A stretch of DNA of 64,000 nucleotides from Maridesulfovibrio sp. (GCF_963667685.1 NZ_OY763930.1:555001-619000); one strand, 5' to 3'. Positions 34,439-44,197 are shown, counted from the first letter of the stretch. Program-made: numbers and translations. The notes: a model not told the origin generated them from the sequence alone.

Positions 34439-34647
34439 CAACTTTATTTATTTTTTTACCTTCATTAATATAATAAACACCATTTGTTATTTTTATCTAT
34501 GTTACAGCTTGTCACAAAATATAATATTTACCTTTTTGTTATTTAGACCACATTCAAATACGACAAAAACGTTCAGAAATACATTTTTGTAATCGACATT
34601 TTTGAGTTATTTTAAAAAAATACAAACATTTCAATATCTTATATTTT

Positions 34648-34663
34648 TGGCACAGTCCCTGCT
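34648..34663 (+). promoter_or_regulatory. Sigma-54 promoter of amtB-glnK
   Basis: TGGCACAGTCCCTGCT has the -24 GG and -12 GC of RpoN promoters with the required 10-nt spacing. It lies 48 nt before the amtB ATG and fits nitrogen-limitation control through an NtrC-type activator, whose site I did not identify in the AT-rich upstream DNA. Confidence 0.8.
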
Positions 34664-34710
34664 TAGTGAAAAACATCCTTGAAGCAATCAACACCCCTAA
34701 GGAGGACTGT

Positions 34711-36081
34711 ATGACTATTAAACGTTCGATGGTAGGCCGCAAAACCACGGCCCTAGCAACTCTCATGCTCCTGGCAGCACCTTCCGCAGCTTTCGCGGCA
34801 GAAGAGGCAATGTCCCAGACCCACGGTAACATTCTTTGGACCCTTCTTGCCGCTATTCTCGTATTTTTTATGCAGGCAGGATTTGCATGTGTCGAAGCTG
34901 GATTCACCCGCGCAAAGAGTGCCGGTAACATCCTGATGAAAAACTTTCTCGACTTTGCAGCAGGATCAGTAATCTTCTTTCTTTTCGGATTCGGACTTAT
35001 GTTTGGCCTTGATGCAGGCGGCTTTGTCGGAACCTCCGGATTCAGCCTCGCCGGAATCGGGCTCACCGATCCTGACTCACAGTGGACCCTGACATTCTGG
35101 TTCTTCCAGTCTGTATTTGCTGCAACCGCGGCGACAATCGTATCGGGCGGTATTGCTGAACGGACTAAATTCAGCAGCTATATTCTCGTAACCTGCATCG
35201 TGACCGGACTTATCTATCCTATCTCCGGGCACTGGGCATGGGGCTCTCTCTGGCTCGGCGATTCCGGTGCTGGCTGGCTTGAAGGCATGGGATTCATGGA
35301 CTTCGCAGGATCAACCGTAGTTCACTCAGTTGGTGGATGGATCGCCCTGGCAGGTGCCATGGTACTCGGCCCACGCATCGGTAAATATACTGCGGACGGT
35401 AAAGCAAAGGCTATCCCCGGCCATAACATTCCCCTGGCATCACTCGGCATATTCATCCTCTGGTTCGGCTGGTTCGGTTTCAACCCCGGTTCCACCACCA
35501 CAGCTGACGGCTCCATCGGTCTCATCGCCGTAACAACAAGCCTTTCCGCCTGTGCGGGTACCCTTGGTGCAATGTTCACCTCATGGTTCAAGTACGGCAA
35601 GCCCGATATTTCCATGACCTGTAACGGCGCTCTGGCAGGGCTTGTAGGTATCACTGCTCCCTGCGCAACCGTAACCCCGGCAGCTTCCCTGATCATCGGT
35701 CTTATCGCAGGTGTGCTGGTAGTTCTCTCCATCGAGTTCATTGATAAAGTACTCAAAGTCGACGACCCGGTTGGTGCGGTTTCCGTACACGGTGTATGCG
35801 GGGCATGGGGAACTCTGGCTTGCGGATTGTTCACAACTCCCGCTCTCAACGACGGAGCAGGCGGCCTCTTCTACGGCGGCGGATTCGCACTGCTCACCCC
35901 TCAGATCATCGGCATAGTAGTATGTTTCTTCTGGGCATTCGGAATGGGTTACCTCGCTTTCAACATCGCCAAGGCAATCATGGGTGTAAGGGTTTCCGCT
36001 GAAGAAGAAATGAAGGGTCTCGACATCTCTGAGCATGGCATGGAATCATATAACGGCTTCCAGATCTTCTCCAACGAATAA
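34711..36081 (+). CDS. amtB: Ammonium transporter
   Basis: 456-residue trimeric ammonium channel. Start chosen as MTIKRSMVG at 34711, with AAGGAGG 6 nt upstream; a longer in-frame start at 34666 would precede the ribosome site and contain the promoter end. A signal peptide (ending AAPSAAFA-AEE) is followed by about 11 transmembrane helices. Conserved pore features are PISGHWAWG (first pore His, about residue 177) and SVHGVCGAWGTLACG (second pore His, about 358), and FFMQAGFACVEAGFTRAKSAGN in the first helices. It is followed after 30 nt by a PII gene that would gate it. Confidence 0.95.
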   Translation: MTIKRSMVGRKTTALATLMLLAAPSAAFAAEEAMSQTHGNILWTLLAAILVFFMQAGFACVEAGFTRAKSAGNILMKNFLDFAAGSVIFFLFGFGLMFGLDAGGFVGTSGFSLAGIGLTDPDSQWTLTFWFFQSVFAATAATIVSGGIAERTKFSSYILVTCIVTGLIYPISGHWAWGSLWLGDSGAGWLEGMGFMDFAGSTVVHSVGGWIALAGAMVLGPRIGKYTADGKAKAIPGHNIPLASLGIFILWFGWFGFNPGSTTTADGSIGLIAVTTSLSACAGTLGAMFTSWFKYGKPDISMTCNGALAGLVGITAPCATVTPAASLIIGLIAGVLVVLSIEFIDKVLKVDDPVGAVSVHGVCGAWGTLACGLFTTPALNDGAGGLFYGGGFALLTPQIIGIVVCFFWAFGMGYLAFNIAKAIMGVRVSAEEEMKGLDISEHGMESYNGFQIFSNE

Positions 36082-36111
36082 TCGAATCATCATAAAGAGA
36101 GGAACAAAATA

Positions 36112-36441
36112 ATGAAACTAATCATCACATATATCAGGCCCGAATGCCTTACACCGGTAAAGCAGGCCCTCTACGCCAAAGGAATCTACACCATGTCGGT
36201 AACCAACATCCTCGGCTCCGGTAGGGGAGCGGGATTCACAGAAACATACCGCGGTGTTGTAATGGAAGTTAACCTGCTCAAAAAAATACGTATTGAAATC
36301 GGACTTGCTGAAGATAAGGTTGAATCTGCTCTGGAAGCGATCAAAACCGGTGCTCAGACAGGCAAAGAAGGAGACGGCGTAATCTTCGTGCAGGACCTGA
36401 CCAGAACCATCAGAATCAGAACAGGTGAAGAATCACTTTAA
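36112..36441 (+). CDS. glnK: PII-type nitrogen regulatory protein (GlnK-like)
   Basis: 109-residue PII protein that would bind and block AmtB when nitrogen is sufficient. It has the N-terminal MKLIITYIRPECLTPVKQALYAKG, the T-loop (GRGAGFTETYRGVVMEVNLLKK, broken up: GRGAGFTETYRG then VVMEVNLL), and the B- and C-loop regions TGAQTGKEGDGVIFVQDL and RIRTGEE. The T-loop lacks the Tyr at the position of Tyr51 (RGAEY in enteric PII; RGVVM here), so regulation by uridylylation is unlikely. It is co-transcribed with amtB, the standard arrangement. Confidence 0.93.
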   Translation: MKLIITYIRPECLTPVKQALYAKGIYTMSVTNILGSGRGAGFTETYRGVVMEVNLLKKIRIEIGLAEDKVESALEAIKTGAQTGKEGDGVIFVQDLTRTIRIRTGEESL

Positions 36442-36507
36442 CTGATAAGGGTTGGCAACATAACTCTTTAAGAAAAACCACTCTAACCCCAATTATTGTA
36501 CAGCAGG

Positions 36508-36617
36508 CCGGGTTTAGCATCGGCAGCTAAGCCCGGTTCATCCCCAAGTCCGGTGACCACCTCCACCGGACCAAGATGGTCGGAAGGGACTTCCCACCCT
36601 TCCGGCCTCTTTTTTTG
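36508..36617 (+). ncRNA. Candidate structured RNA: three hairpins ending in a terminator
   Basis: Three consecutive stems: CCGGGTTTAGC/GCTAAGCCCGG (36508-36536), GTCCGGTG/CACCGGAC (36548-36571) and CGGAAGGG/CCCTTCCG (36581-36604), the last followed by GCCTCTTTTTTTG as a rho-independent terminator. The region follows glnK by 66 nt. It may be the 3' end of the amtB-glnK mRNA or a separate small RNA; a TATTGT -10-like box at 36496-36501 is compatible with its own promoter. The remaining DNA to 36813 shows nothing else. Confidence 0.45.
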
Positions 36618-36813
36618 AAACATCTATAAGCTCAAAGAAATTGAGATTAAAATCAGCTTCCAACGGCTTAGGCCTAATCACCATTAGAACACAAATAACT
36701 TCCAATAGATTCGCTTCCATGCTTACAAAGCACTTAATATATTCAGACGAAGCCATGGCTATGAGCATCTCTACGCCAGCCGCCGAAGGCAACCACAAAA
36801 AAACGACTGCATT

Positions 36814-38037
36814 ATGAATAGTATTTTAGATTTCTCCATAAAAGAACTGATTGAGCAAGATTGTCTCACTACGGTATTGCAGCCGCTCATTTCAATGAAC
36901 CGTAAAGGCTTACTTGGCTTCGAGGCCCTGACCAGAGCTGTTCACCCCCGCACCGGTGATACCATTCCTCCGATTACACTTTTCAGCATGTGTGAGGATT
37001 TTGAGACCTTAACCCTGCTTGACCGGGCCTGTCGTAGAAAAGCCTTTGAAACATTCGCCCCAATCTCAAAAAAGGACCGCTCCCTGCTTTTGTCGGTGAA
37101 TATTGATGCGGCGATCATCAATGAAGAGACATTCGGCTACGGCATAACCGGTAAGATGGCAAAAAAATGTAATATTCCTGCAAGCAATATCATCCTTGAA
37201 ATCATCGAATCCAAAGCAGGAAATGACAGGGCACTTAGTTCTTTTGTTGAAAAATCCCGCGGCTACGGATTTCTTATCGCCCTTGATGATGTCGGAACCG
37301 GACACTCCAATCTCGACCGCATTCCATCTCTTGAGCCGGACATTATCAAGATAGACCGCTCTCTGCTCACTGGTATAAATGAGTATTTTTACAACAAAGA
37401 AGTTACCCGGTCACTGATCAACCTGGCCGAGCGCACCGGCAGTCTTCCGCTGGCCGAGGGAATTGAAACCGTTGATGAAGCGCTGACTCTGCTCAGTATG
37501 GGGATTGATGTTTTTCAGGGCTATTTTTTTGGACGTCCCATGCCTGCGGCAATAGCTGCCAAACCTGATATTACTCCGATTAAATATCTCGGTTCCCGCT
37601 TCAAAACGCACGTTCTTGAGAAGATCAACCGCCAGAAAATAATGGAAAAAAGCTACAAAAAAATGGCTGTAAAGCTTTGTGAAGTACTCAAAGACGGCAC
37701 ACCCAACACAGCTGACTCCGCACTTTCCGCCTTCATTACCGAGAACACGGCCATAGAATGTGCATATATTCTTGATACCAACGGTATGCAGATCTCCGAA
37801 ACAATCTGTAATCCGTATAAATTAAAAGAAAGCCGTCGGCTCATCTACCAGCCGGCTCCACAAGGCGCAGACCACTCCCTGAAAGAATACTACCTGACCA
37901 TCAAATCAGGGAACAGCTGGCATACCACAGCTCCATACATTTCGCTGGCGTCCGGCAACAGCTGTGTTACTGTTTCTACCCAAATGGACGACACACCTCT
38001 GTCCCCTATCCTGTGTATTGATATCAGCACCCGGTAA
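36814..38037 (+). CDS. EAL-domain c-di-GMP phosphodiesterase
   Basis: 407-residue protein. An N-terminal EAL domain (about residues 10-245) keeps the catalytic features: GFEALTRA, NIDAAIINE, ILEIIES, LDDVGTGHSNLDRI, PDIIKIDRSL, LAEGIETVDEA and DVFQGYFFGRPMP. The usual DDFGTGYS is DDVGTGHS here. The C-terminal region (about 270-407) looks like a small PDC/PAS-like sensor (AYILDTNGMQISETICNP). No transmembrane segment is seen, so it is cytoplasmic. It should hydrolyse c-di-GMP to pGpG. Confidence 0.88.
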   Translation: MNSILDFSIKELIEQDCLTTVLQPLISMNRKGLLGFEALTRAVHPRTGDTIPPITLFSMCEDFETLTLLDRACRRKAFETFAPISKKDRSLLLSVNIDAAIINEETFGYGITGKMAKKCNIPASNIILEIIESKAGNDRALSSFVEKSRGYGFLIALDDVGTGHSNLDRIPSLEPDIIKIDRSLLTGINEYFYNKEVTRSLINLAERTGSLPLAEGIETVDEALTLLSMGIDVFQGYFFGRPMPAAIAAKPDITPIKYLGSRFKTHVLEKINRQKIMEKSYKKMAVKLCEVLKDGTPNTADSALSAFITENTAIECAYILDTNGMQISETICNPYKLKESRRLIYQPAPQGADHSLKEYYLTIKSGNSWHTTAPYISLASGNSCVTVSTQMDDTPLSPILCIDISTR

Positions 38038-38126
38038 TCAGTCCGGCATTTTAATAATTACTATATTGCAAGCGCTTAATGATTGGCATATTCTTCCTGC
38101 CTCACTAAAATCAAAGGACCGGGAAG

Positions 38127-39035
38127 ATGAATAAAGACACCCAGGACGGACTTGTATATGCCGCAGCCTCCTTCATCATGTGGGGGCTCCTGCCAATCTA
38201 CTGGAAATCACTTGAAGCAGTTCCAGCTCTGGAACTTCTGTGTAATAGAATTGTCTGGTCGCTCTTTTTTGTTGCAGCTTTGCTTTCCTACAAAAAACGC
38301 TGGGCAGAAGTAAAAACCGCCCTTGCTGACAAAAAAGGTAAAATACTGCTGACCCTGAGCAGCTGCCTTATCGGGCTGAACTGGTTTATTTACATATGGG
38401 CAGTTAATCACGGCCATGTAGTGGATACCAGCATGGGCTATTACATGACTCCGCTGATGAACACCCTTCTCGGCTTCATATTCATGAAAGAAAAATTGAA
38501 TAGACTGCAGTTCATCGCAATCATGTTTGCGGCTTGCGGAGTAGCATATTCAATAGTTGATTACGGCCACATTCCGTATATAGCCCTTACTCTGGCTGTA
38601 TCTTTCGCTTTTTACGGCCTAGTTCGGAAAATAATGAAAGTCGAGTCATTACCGGGACTTTTCGTGGAAACAGCCATACTGACTCCCATATCTGCTGCAT
38701 ACCTTATCTGGCTGGCTTTTTCAGGTGAAATCAGTATATACAAGATAAGCATCTTGGAAAATATCCTGCTATTTGGAGCAGGTGCAGCGACATCTCTCCC
38801 GCTCATATTTTTTGCACACGGCGCACGCAGGCTTCGGCTTGTAACACTGGGTATGATGCAATACATATCCCCCTCGCTGGCGCTAATGCTCGGAGTATTT
38901 GTTTATAAAGAACCTTTCAGCCCTTCCAGACTGGTCATTTTCGGGCTTATTTGGATGGGGATAGCGGTATATGTTGCTGATGGCATGAGCAAAAATTTCA
39001 AGATCAAGTCTAAGATCAGCAATTCATTGAAATAG
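38127..39035 (+). CDS. rarD: RarD-type EamA-family permease
   Basis: 302-residue integral membrane protein with about ten helices and two EamA (DMT) repeats. The N-terminus (DGLVYAAASFIMWGLLPIYWKSL) and LNWFIYIWAVNHGHVVDTSMGYYMTPLMN are characteristic of RarD. The second repeat holds ARRLRLVTLGMMQYISPSLALMLGVFVYKEP. The physiological substrate is not known for the family. A GGGAAG site precedes the ATG. Confidence 0.9.
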   Translation: MNKDTQDGLVYAAASFIMWGLLPIYWKSLEAVPALELLCNRIVWSLFFVAALLSYKKRWAEVKTALADKKGKILLTLSSCLIGLNWFIYIWAVNHGHVVDTSMGYYMTPLMNTLLGFIFMKEKLNRLQFIAIMFAACGVAYSIVDYGHIPYIALTLAVSFAFYGLVRKIMKVESLPGLFVETAILTPISAAYLIWLAFSGEISIYKISILENILLFGAGAATSLPLIFFAHGARRLRLVTLGMMQYISPSLALMLGVFVYKEPFSPSRLVIFGLIWMGIAVYVADGMSKNFKIKSKISNSLK

Positions 39036-39087
39036 CTTAAATGCAAACCAGTAACGATAGTACTGGAAAATCAGCCCGGAGCCATCT

Positions 39088-41382
39088 TTGATTCTATCTG
39101 CTAAAACCAATTTCTTTATCAGTAATTGGGTCCCTCTCAAACTGATTATTCCCTTAATTCTAATTTTAAGCACTTCCATCTACCTTTGCGTTAAACTGGA
39201 CACCATGTCCATTCGCGATCAGGAACGTATATTCAACGAACAGCAGGCCCTTCAGGCCAAACTTACCGCGACAGCACTTGAAGACAAGCTCGACGGTATT
39301 GTGAGTTCAACGACGACCCTTGCCGACTATTCTTTAGTCGATTTTATAGAAGGCAGGCGCTCAGCCAAATCAATCAAAAGGCTATTTAAAATCCAACAAA
39401 ATGACTTTGACCCGCTCATGATCTTGAGCTTTTATACTGCCCAAAAAATCGAACTGCTTACTTCCGAGATAAACTCCCCTAAGCTTATCCGTGCCCACCA
39501 AGTGGCTAAGGGCTGGACTGAAAAATACTTCTCTGCGGTTTCTGGCATGCGCTCGGGATTCTTAACAACAGTACCAGTGATTGATGAACAACTGCGCTTG
39601 GCCGGAATCATGCTCCCGATTCTGGTTGAAGACAAATTCGCGGGACTGCTGACCATAGTCATCGATCTGGACAAAATAACCGAAAAATACATGATGCCCC
39701 TTCAGTTAGGGAGATACGGGTCAGGCTATATCGTCGACGGATCTGGGACAGTATTATTCGACCAAGAATCTGAAATAATAGGAAAGAACGTATTCGAACT
39801 CCACAAAGAATACCAGGACGTGATAAAAATTGATTCACGCATGCTGCATGAACCGAATGGAGCCGGGGAATATTCCTTCACAGTCAAACGGAACAAGTTT
39901 GTGGAGCGCAAACTTGTTGCATGGGCAACAGCAAGACTGGGGGAAATGAAACTGATTGTCGCCATTTCCGCTCCTGAAACAGATGCCACAAGCTTTATGT
40001 CCTCCGCCAAGGCAATACGTGCAACGATGCTTGGTTTCATACTGATCCTTATCTTCGCCATTATTTTCTTTTTTTACTACTACAATTCGCAACAACTGCT
40101 TATTAGCCAGAACAAGGAGTTACGCAGCAAGGATAATTTATTTGAAGCTATAGCCGGAAATGTACCGGGCATAATTTACAAATGTGAAATAAGCCAACCT
40201 TATACAATGCATTACATCAGCTCCAAGATTGTTCGGGTCACCGGCTACCATACTGAAGACTTCCTCAAAAGCGGAAAAAGCCTGTATTATGAGCTTGTAC
40301 ATCCCGAAGACCGTACTGCGCTCAAAAATGAAATAAGCAAAGCTACTGGCGACAACTGCTCATTTGAATATGAATATCGAATCATCCACAGTGACGGCAC
40401 GGAACGTTGGATGTATGAAAAAGGCACAAAACTTCCTGAAGAAAACAGTATGGTTGGATTCATTCTCGATATTACTGATCGCAAATACAGAGAAGAAGCT
40501 TTAAGGTGTGCGGAAGAAAACTACAGGACGCTGTTTACAACCGCACCGCTCGGCATTTTCCAGACAACACCACAAGGAAAATTCATCCATGCAAATAAGA
40601 GGATGGCTTCTTTTTACGGATATGATTCAGTCCAGAATTTTTTAGATGGGATTACAAATATTTCACAAGACTGCTATGCCTGTTCCACCGAGCGGGACCG
40701 TCTCATTACTATCCTGGAAAAATTCGGCCATACAGATAACTTCGAAGCTGTGCATAAGCGCAAAGACGGTACAACCTTCTGGGCCAGTGAATCCATTATG
40801 GCAAGAAAAGATGAAGAAGGTAAAATCGTGCGCATCGACGGGTTCCTCCTTGATATTTCAGGACGAAAACAACATGAGGAGATCATGCGCCGTCTGGCCA
40901 TGTTTGATAGCCTGACAGGACTTCCCAACAGAGTACTGTTTGACGACCGTATGAAACAGGCACTCTCACACGCAAAACGAAACAGAATGAAAGTGGCTAT
41001 CCTCTACGCTGATCTTGATAATTTTAAACAGGTCAATGACGAGTTGGGCCATATGGCCGGGGATATAGTACTTAAAGAAGTGGCAGGAAGATTTAGTGAT
41101 TGTCTTAGAACAAGCGACACCCTTTCGCGCATCGGCGGAGATGAATTCATTTTTATCCTGCAGGATGTAGGGACCCGTAGTGAAATAGAAGTGGTAGCCA
41201 ATCGTATCATCGAATCCATGCGACCTCCCTTCTATGTTGGAGAAAAAATTTACCGAATGGGTGTCAGCATAGGGATAAGTATATATCCTGAGGACAGCGA
41301 GATCAAAGAACACCTGATCCGAATTGCCGACGAAGCTATGTATAAAGCTAAGAATAGAGGTAAAAATAAATTTTCATTTTAA
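39088..41382 (+). CDS. Membrane diguanylate cyclase with Cache-like sensor and two PAS domains
   Basis: 764-residue signalling protein. The start is a TTG at 39088. TM1 lies at about residues 14-34, a periplasmic Cache-like sensor at about 35-305 (YGSGYIVDGSGTVLFDQESEIIGKNV is typical of dCache), TM2 at about 310-335 and two PAS domains with PAC segments at about 350-605 (GYHTEDFLKSG, WMYEKGTKLPEEN; GIFQTTPQGKFIHANKRM, FWASESIMARKDEEG). The C-terminal GGDEF domain has an intact RIGGDEF motif preceded by the inhibitory I-site RTSD, five residues upstream. It should make c-di-GMP under product control in response to an extracellular ligand. Confidence 0.9.
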   Translation: MILSAKTNFFISNWVPLKLIIPLILILSTSIYLCVKLDTMSIRDQERIFNEQQALQAKLTATALEDKLDGIVSSTTTLADYSLVDFIEGRRSAKSIKRLFKIQQNDFDPLMILSFYTAQKIELLTSEINSPKLIRAHQVAKGWTEKYFSAVSGMRSGFLTTVPVIDEQLRLAGIMLPILVEDKFAGLLTIVIDLDKITEKYMMPLQLGRYGSGYIVDGSGTVLFDQESEIIGKNVFELHKEYQDVIKIDSRMLHEPNGAGEYSFTVKRNKFVERKLVAWATARLGEMKLIVAISAPETDATSFMSSAKAIRATMLGFILILIFAIIFFFYYYNSQQLLISQNKELRSKDNLFEAIAGNVPGIIYKCEISQPYTMHYISSKIVRVTGYHTEDFLKSGKSLYYELVHPEDRTALKNEISKATGDNCSFEYEYRIIHSDGTERWMYEKGTKLPEENSMVGFILDITDRKYREEALRCAEENYRTLFTTAPLGIFQTTPQGKFIHANKRMASFYGYDSVQNFLDGITNISQDCYACSTERDRLITILEKFGHTDNFEAVHKRKDGTTFWASESIMARKDEEGKIVRIDGFLLDISGRKQHEEIMRRLAMFDSLTGLPNRVLFDDRMKQALSHAKRNRMKVAILYADLDNFKQVNDELGHMAGDIVLKEVAGRFSDCLRTSDTLSRIGGDEFIFILQDVGTRSEIEVVANRIIESMRPPFYVGEKIYRMGVSIGISIYPEDSEIKEHLIRIADEAMYKAKNRGKNKFSF

Positions 41383-41577
41383 CCAGCGCAGAAGTTTTAC
41401 AAAAAAAGCATATTTTCAGTAGCATACCGCGCACATAAAGAGTTCAATCAGTTGTATTGACCCCACATACCGATATGCTAAAACTAGACGCAAAGGGTCA
41501 CAACGTGCCGGGTATTTCCATGTGCACTTTCTCCACCCTTAATATCACAAATACACTACTATTCTTTGGAGAAAAAA

Positions 41578-42996
41578 ATGAACATTCGCATTGAACACGA
41601 TTGCATAGGACAGAAGGAAGTTCCCGAGGACGCTCTATACGGCGCTCAAACCATGCGCGCATCAGAAAACTTTCGCATTACAGGAATACCCATTTCACAC
41701 TATCCTCATATTATTTATTCAATGGCCCAAATCAAGAAGGCAGCCGCGCTGACCAACAATGAACTCGGCAATCTTGATGATGAAAAAACAAAAGCCATTG
41801 TCTTTGCCTGTGACGAACTGCTGGCAGATAAATATCATGACCAGTTTGTGGTCGATATAATCCAGGGTGGAGCAGGCACATCCACTAATATGAATGCCAA
41901 CGAAGTCATAGCCAACATCGGGCTTGAGTATTTAGGCTTCAAACGCGGAGAATACGATAATCTGCACCCGAACATTCACGTAAACATGGCCCAATCCACA
42001 AACGACGTGTATCCAACCTGCCTCAGACTGACATTGATAGCCAAGATGGATCAACTTATTGAGGACATGGAATACTTACAGGAAAGCTTCGCTGCCAAGG
42101 GTAAGGAATTTTCACACATTCTAAAAATGGGCCGGACCCAGCTTCAGGATGCAGTGCCCATGACTTTAGGTCAGGAATTCACATCCTACGCAGTTACGGT
42201 CGGTGAAGATATCGAACGCGTTCGTGAAGCTAAGGCCCTTATCTGCGAGATCAACATGGGCGGAACAGCTATCGGCACTGGTCTAAACGCACCGCCCAAG
42301 TATGCTCAGCTGGTTACCAAAAAACTGAAAGAGATCAGTGGATTCGATCTTGAACTGGCACCTGACCTCGTTGAAGCAACTCAGGACACAGGAGCATACG
42401 TGCAGCTTTCGGGCGTGCTAAAGCGCGTAGCTGTTAAAATTTCAAAGATCTGCAACGACCTGCGTCTGCTTTCTTCCGGACCGCGCTGTGGATTTAACGA
42501 AATCAACCTTCCGCGCATGGCACCCGGTTCCTCCATTATGCCCGGCAAGGTCAACCCGATTATCCCGGAAGTGGTCAACCAGATAGCTTTCACTGTCATA
42601 GGCAGCGATGTAACCGTAAGCATGGCGGCAGAAGCCGGACAGTTGGAATTGAACGTGATGGAACCTGTTATTTCAGCCAGCCTGCTCAATTCCCTGACCA
42701 TTATGCGCCGGGGTTTCCGCACGCTAGCCGACCGCTGCATCTCGGGTATAACTGCTAACGAAGATGTCTGCCGGGGTTATGTGGAAAACAGCATCGGGCT
42801 GGTTACAGCTCTCAACCCCTACATCGGCTACGAAAAGTCAACCGAAGTAGCCAATGAAGCGCTCACCTCCAACCGGTCAGTATACGAAATCGTCATTGAA
42901 AAGGGATATATGTCACAGGAGGATCTGGACAAAGCACTTTCCCCCGAAGCCATGGTTAACACCCATCCGCTGAGTCTCGTCGAAACAGAAAATTAA
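41578..42996 (+). CDS. aspA: Aspartate ammonia-lyase (aspartase)
   Basis: 472-residue member of the fumarase/aspartase family that deaminates aspartate to fumarate. Start chosen as MNIRIEHDC at 41578, behind GGAG (41568-41571); an in-frame TTG 12 nt upstream is less likely. Signature motifs: MAQSTNDVYPT (about 138), GRTQLQDAVPMTLGQE (about 185), and the SS-loop GSSIMPGKVNPIIPEVVNQ (about 318) with the catalytic Ser. It probably provides fumarate for respiration or balances aspartate use. A strong terminator follows. Confidence 0.95.
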   Translation: MNIRIEHDCIGQKEVPEDALYGAQTMRASENFRITGIPISHYPHIIYSMAQIKKAAALTNNELGNLDDEKTKAIVFACDELLADKYHDQFVVDIIQGGAGTSTNMNANEVIANIGLEYLGFKRGEYDNLHPNIHVNMAQSTNDVYPTCLRLTLIAKMDQLIEDMEYLQESFAAKGKEFSHILKMGRTQLQDAVPMTLGQEFTSYAVTVGEDIERVREAKALICEINMGGTAIGTGLNAPPKYAQLVTKKLKEISGFDLELAPDLVEATQDTGAYVQLSGVLKRVAVKISKICNDLRLLSSGPRCGFNEINLPRMAPGSSIMPGKVNPIIPEVVNQIAFTVIGSDVTVSMAAEAGQLELNVMEPVISASLLNSLTIMRRGFRTLADRCISGITANEDVCRGYVENSIGLVTALNPYIGYEKSTEVANEALTSNRSVYEIVIEKGYMSQEDLDKALSPEAMVNTHPLSLVETEN

Positions 42997-42997
42997 A

Positions 42998-43035
42998 AAA
43001 CAAGCCCGCGCAACATCGGTTGCGCGGGCTTGTTT
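42998..43035. terminator. Bidirectional terminator between aspA and the discoidin-like gene
   Basis: AAACAAGCCCGCGCAAC (42998-43014) pairs with GTTGCGCGGGCTTGTTT (43019-43035), a 17-bp stem with A and T tracts on the two flanks. Confidence 0.92.
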
Positions 43036-43116
43036 AATTTCTGCCGTAGCTGAAAGTACGTTACACCACATCATTTCTGCAAAAAGCGGAAGATAATTCT
43101 CATGTTCCGCTTCTCT

Positions 43117-44112
43117 TTAAAATTCGGTTTTATTTTTTACTTTCCATTCGCCGTACTCTTTCTTCAAATGAAAGAGTGAGTTTTCTTTTATCTGATGCGG
43201 TTGCATATCGTAGATGACAGTGTACTCCCCTTTGACCCAAAGCTCCACTTCTGACGGAGTAAGCGTTCGGATGCTATATCGCAGACCGGATGTTGAAACA
43301 ACTGCTTGCTGATATTTCTCCAACACCCCTCGCCTGACCAGCATATCCCGGAAACTCTCGAACGTGGAACTTTCGAGCATGAATTTGTCCTGCGTATGCA
43401 TGCGAGGATATTCCTCATTTATGGTCACAAAATTAGAATAAAATTTATCAAAAAAAGCTTTGAGCTCATCAAGAACAACTTTCTTTTTTTCCAGCTCACT
43501 CATTTTTTGGTAAAGAGCTTGCTTCTCTTCAACACTCATCTTGCGAGTATTTAGCACCACAGCTTCACCGGCAACAGAAGTATCCAAAGGATCTTTCTCT
43601 GTTGCTGCAGCCGCAGCCAATTCCTCAGGAGTTATACGGTGGTATTTAATGACTACCTCCGCAAGCCCTGCATAATCCACATTTTTCTGCTGATAAACTG
43701 AACGGACTTTGATTCCCAGACTGGTGGTAGGAAACTTGCGAATTCGTGGGCCTTGTTTAATATCTGAGTCAATTAGAGTAAATTCCTGCCTCTGACCACC
43801 GGAGAAAGAAACTGATACATCTTTAATCCGGTTGACCTTGCCCATCTTGCCACCAGCAACTCCATTCACAATCTCAACGGAATCCACAATAACCTGCGCC
43901 GGAAAAAAGAACTGCACCCACTCCCCGGCCCCACTTCCTTCGCCGTCCTCTATCCAGCCGGTAGTACTGTTTCCGTCAGTAAGATAACTGCTATCAAAGA
44001 CTGTTTCCCCGTCGATGGAAACAAAGGAAGAAGTCCGGACATGAAAGGGTTGCGCGAGCACGATTGATGGAATGCACAAAAAGAAAACAAGAAATATTAA
44101 TTTACGAAGCAT
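43117..44112 (-). CDS. Exported protein with discoidin-like (NADase-type glycan-binding) domain
   Basis: 331-residue protein with a clear signal peptide (MLRKLIFLVFFLCIPSIVLA-QPF). Residues about 25-165 resemble discoidin/F5-8C-type domains: YLTDGNSTTGWIEDGEGSGAGEWVQF, then VDSVEIVNG and IRKFPTTSLGIKVRSVY with YAGLAEV. This pattern is known from NADase-type glycan-binding proteins. The C-terminal part (about 195-331) has a Lys/Glu-rich helical segment (SELEKKKVVLDELKAFFDKFY) and a DUF4440-like or cystatin-like fold possibility; I cannot name it. The function is unknown, probably surface or periplasmic binding. GGAG lies 9 nt before the ATG. Confidence 0.75.
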   Translation of the reverse strand: MLRKLIFLVFFLCIPSIVLAQPFHVRTSSFVSIDGETVFDSSYLTDGNSTTGWIEDGEGSGAGEWVQFFFPAQVIVDSVEIVNGVAGGKMGKVNRIKDVSVSFSGGQRQEFTLIDSDIKQGPRIRKFPTTSLGIKVRSVYQQKNVDYAGLAEVVIKYHRITPEELAAAAATEKDPLDTSVAGEAVVLNTRKMSVEEKQALYQKMSELEKKKVVLDELKAFFDKFYSNFVTINEEYPRMHTQDKFMLESSTFESFRDMLVRRGVLEKYQQAVVSTSGLRYSIRTLTPSEVELWVKGEYTVIYDMQPHQIKENSLFHLKKEYGEWKVKNKTEF

Positions 44113-44197
44113 GTATTGATCTCCGGAGGAAATAGTCTTGAAAGAGCCTTGCTGACCGGAAAAATTATATCGGAAAGGTTATGGGCTGAAAATAAAA

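Noticed and set aside
34501-34517. TGTTACAGCTTGTCACA upstream of the aromatic leader and amtB as a CRP/HcpR-type site
   Set aside because: The two halves are direct rather than inverted repeats and do not fit the TTGTGA-N6-TCACAA pattern.
41487-41513. GACGCAAAG...CCGGG stretch upstream of aspA resembling part of a c-di-GMP-I riboswitch
   Set aside because: The upstream AGGGCAAACC-type half and the tetraloop-receptor pairing are missing, so the aptamer cannot form.
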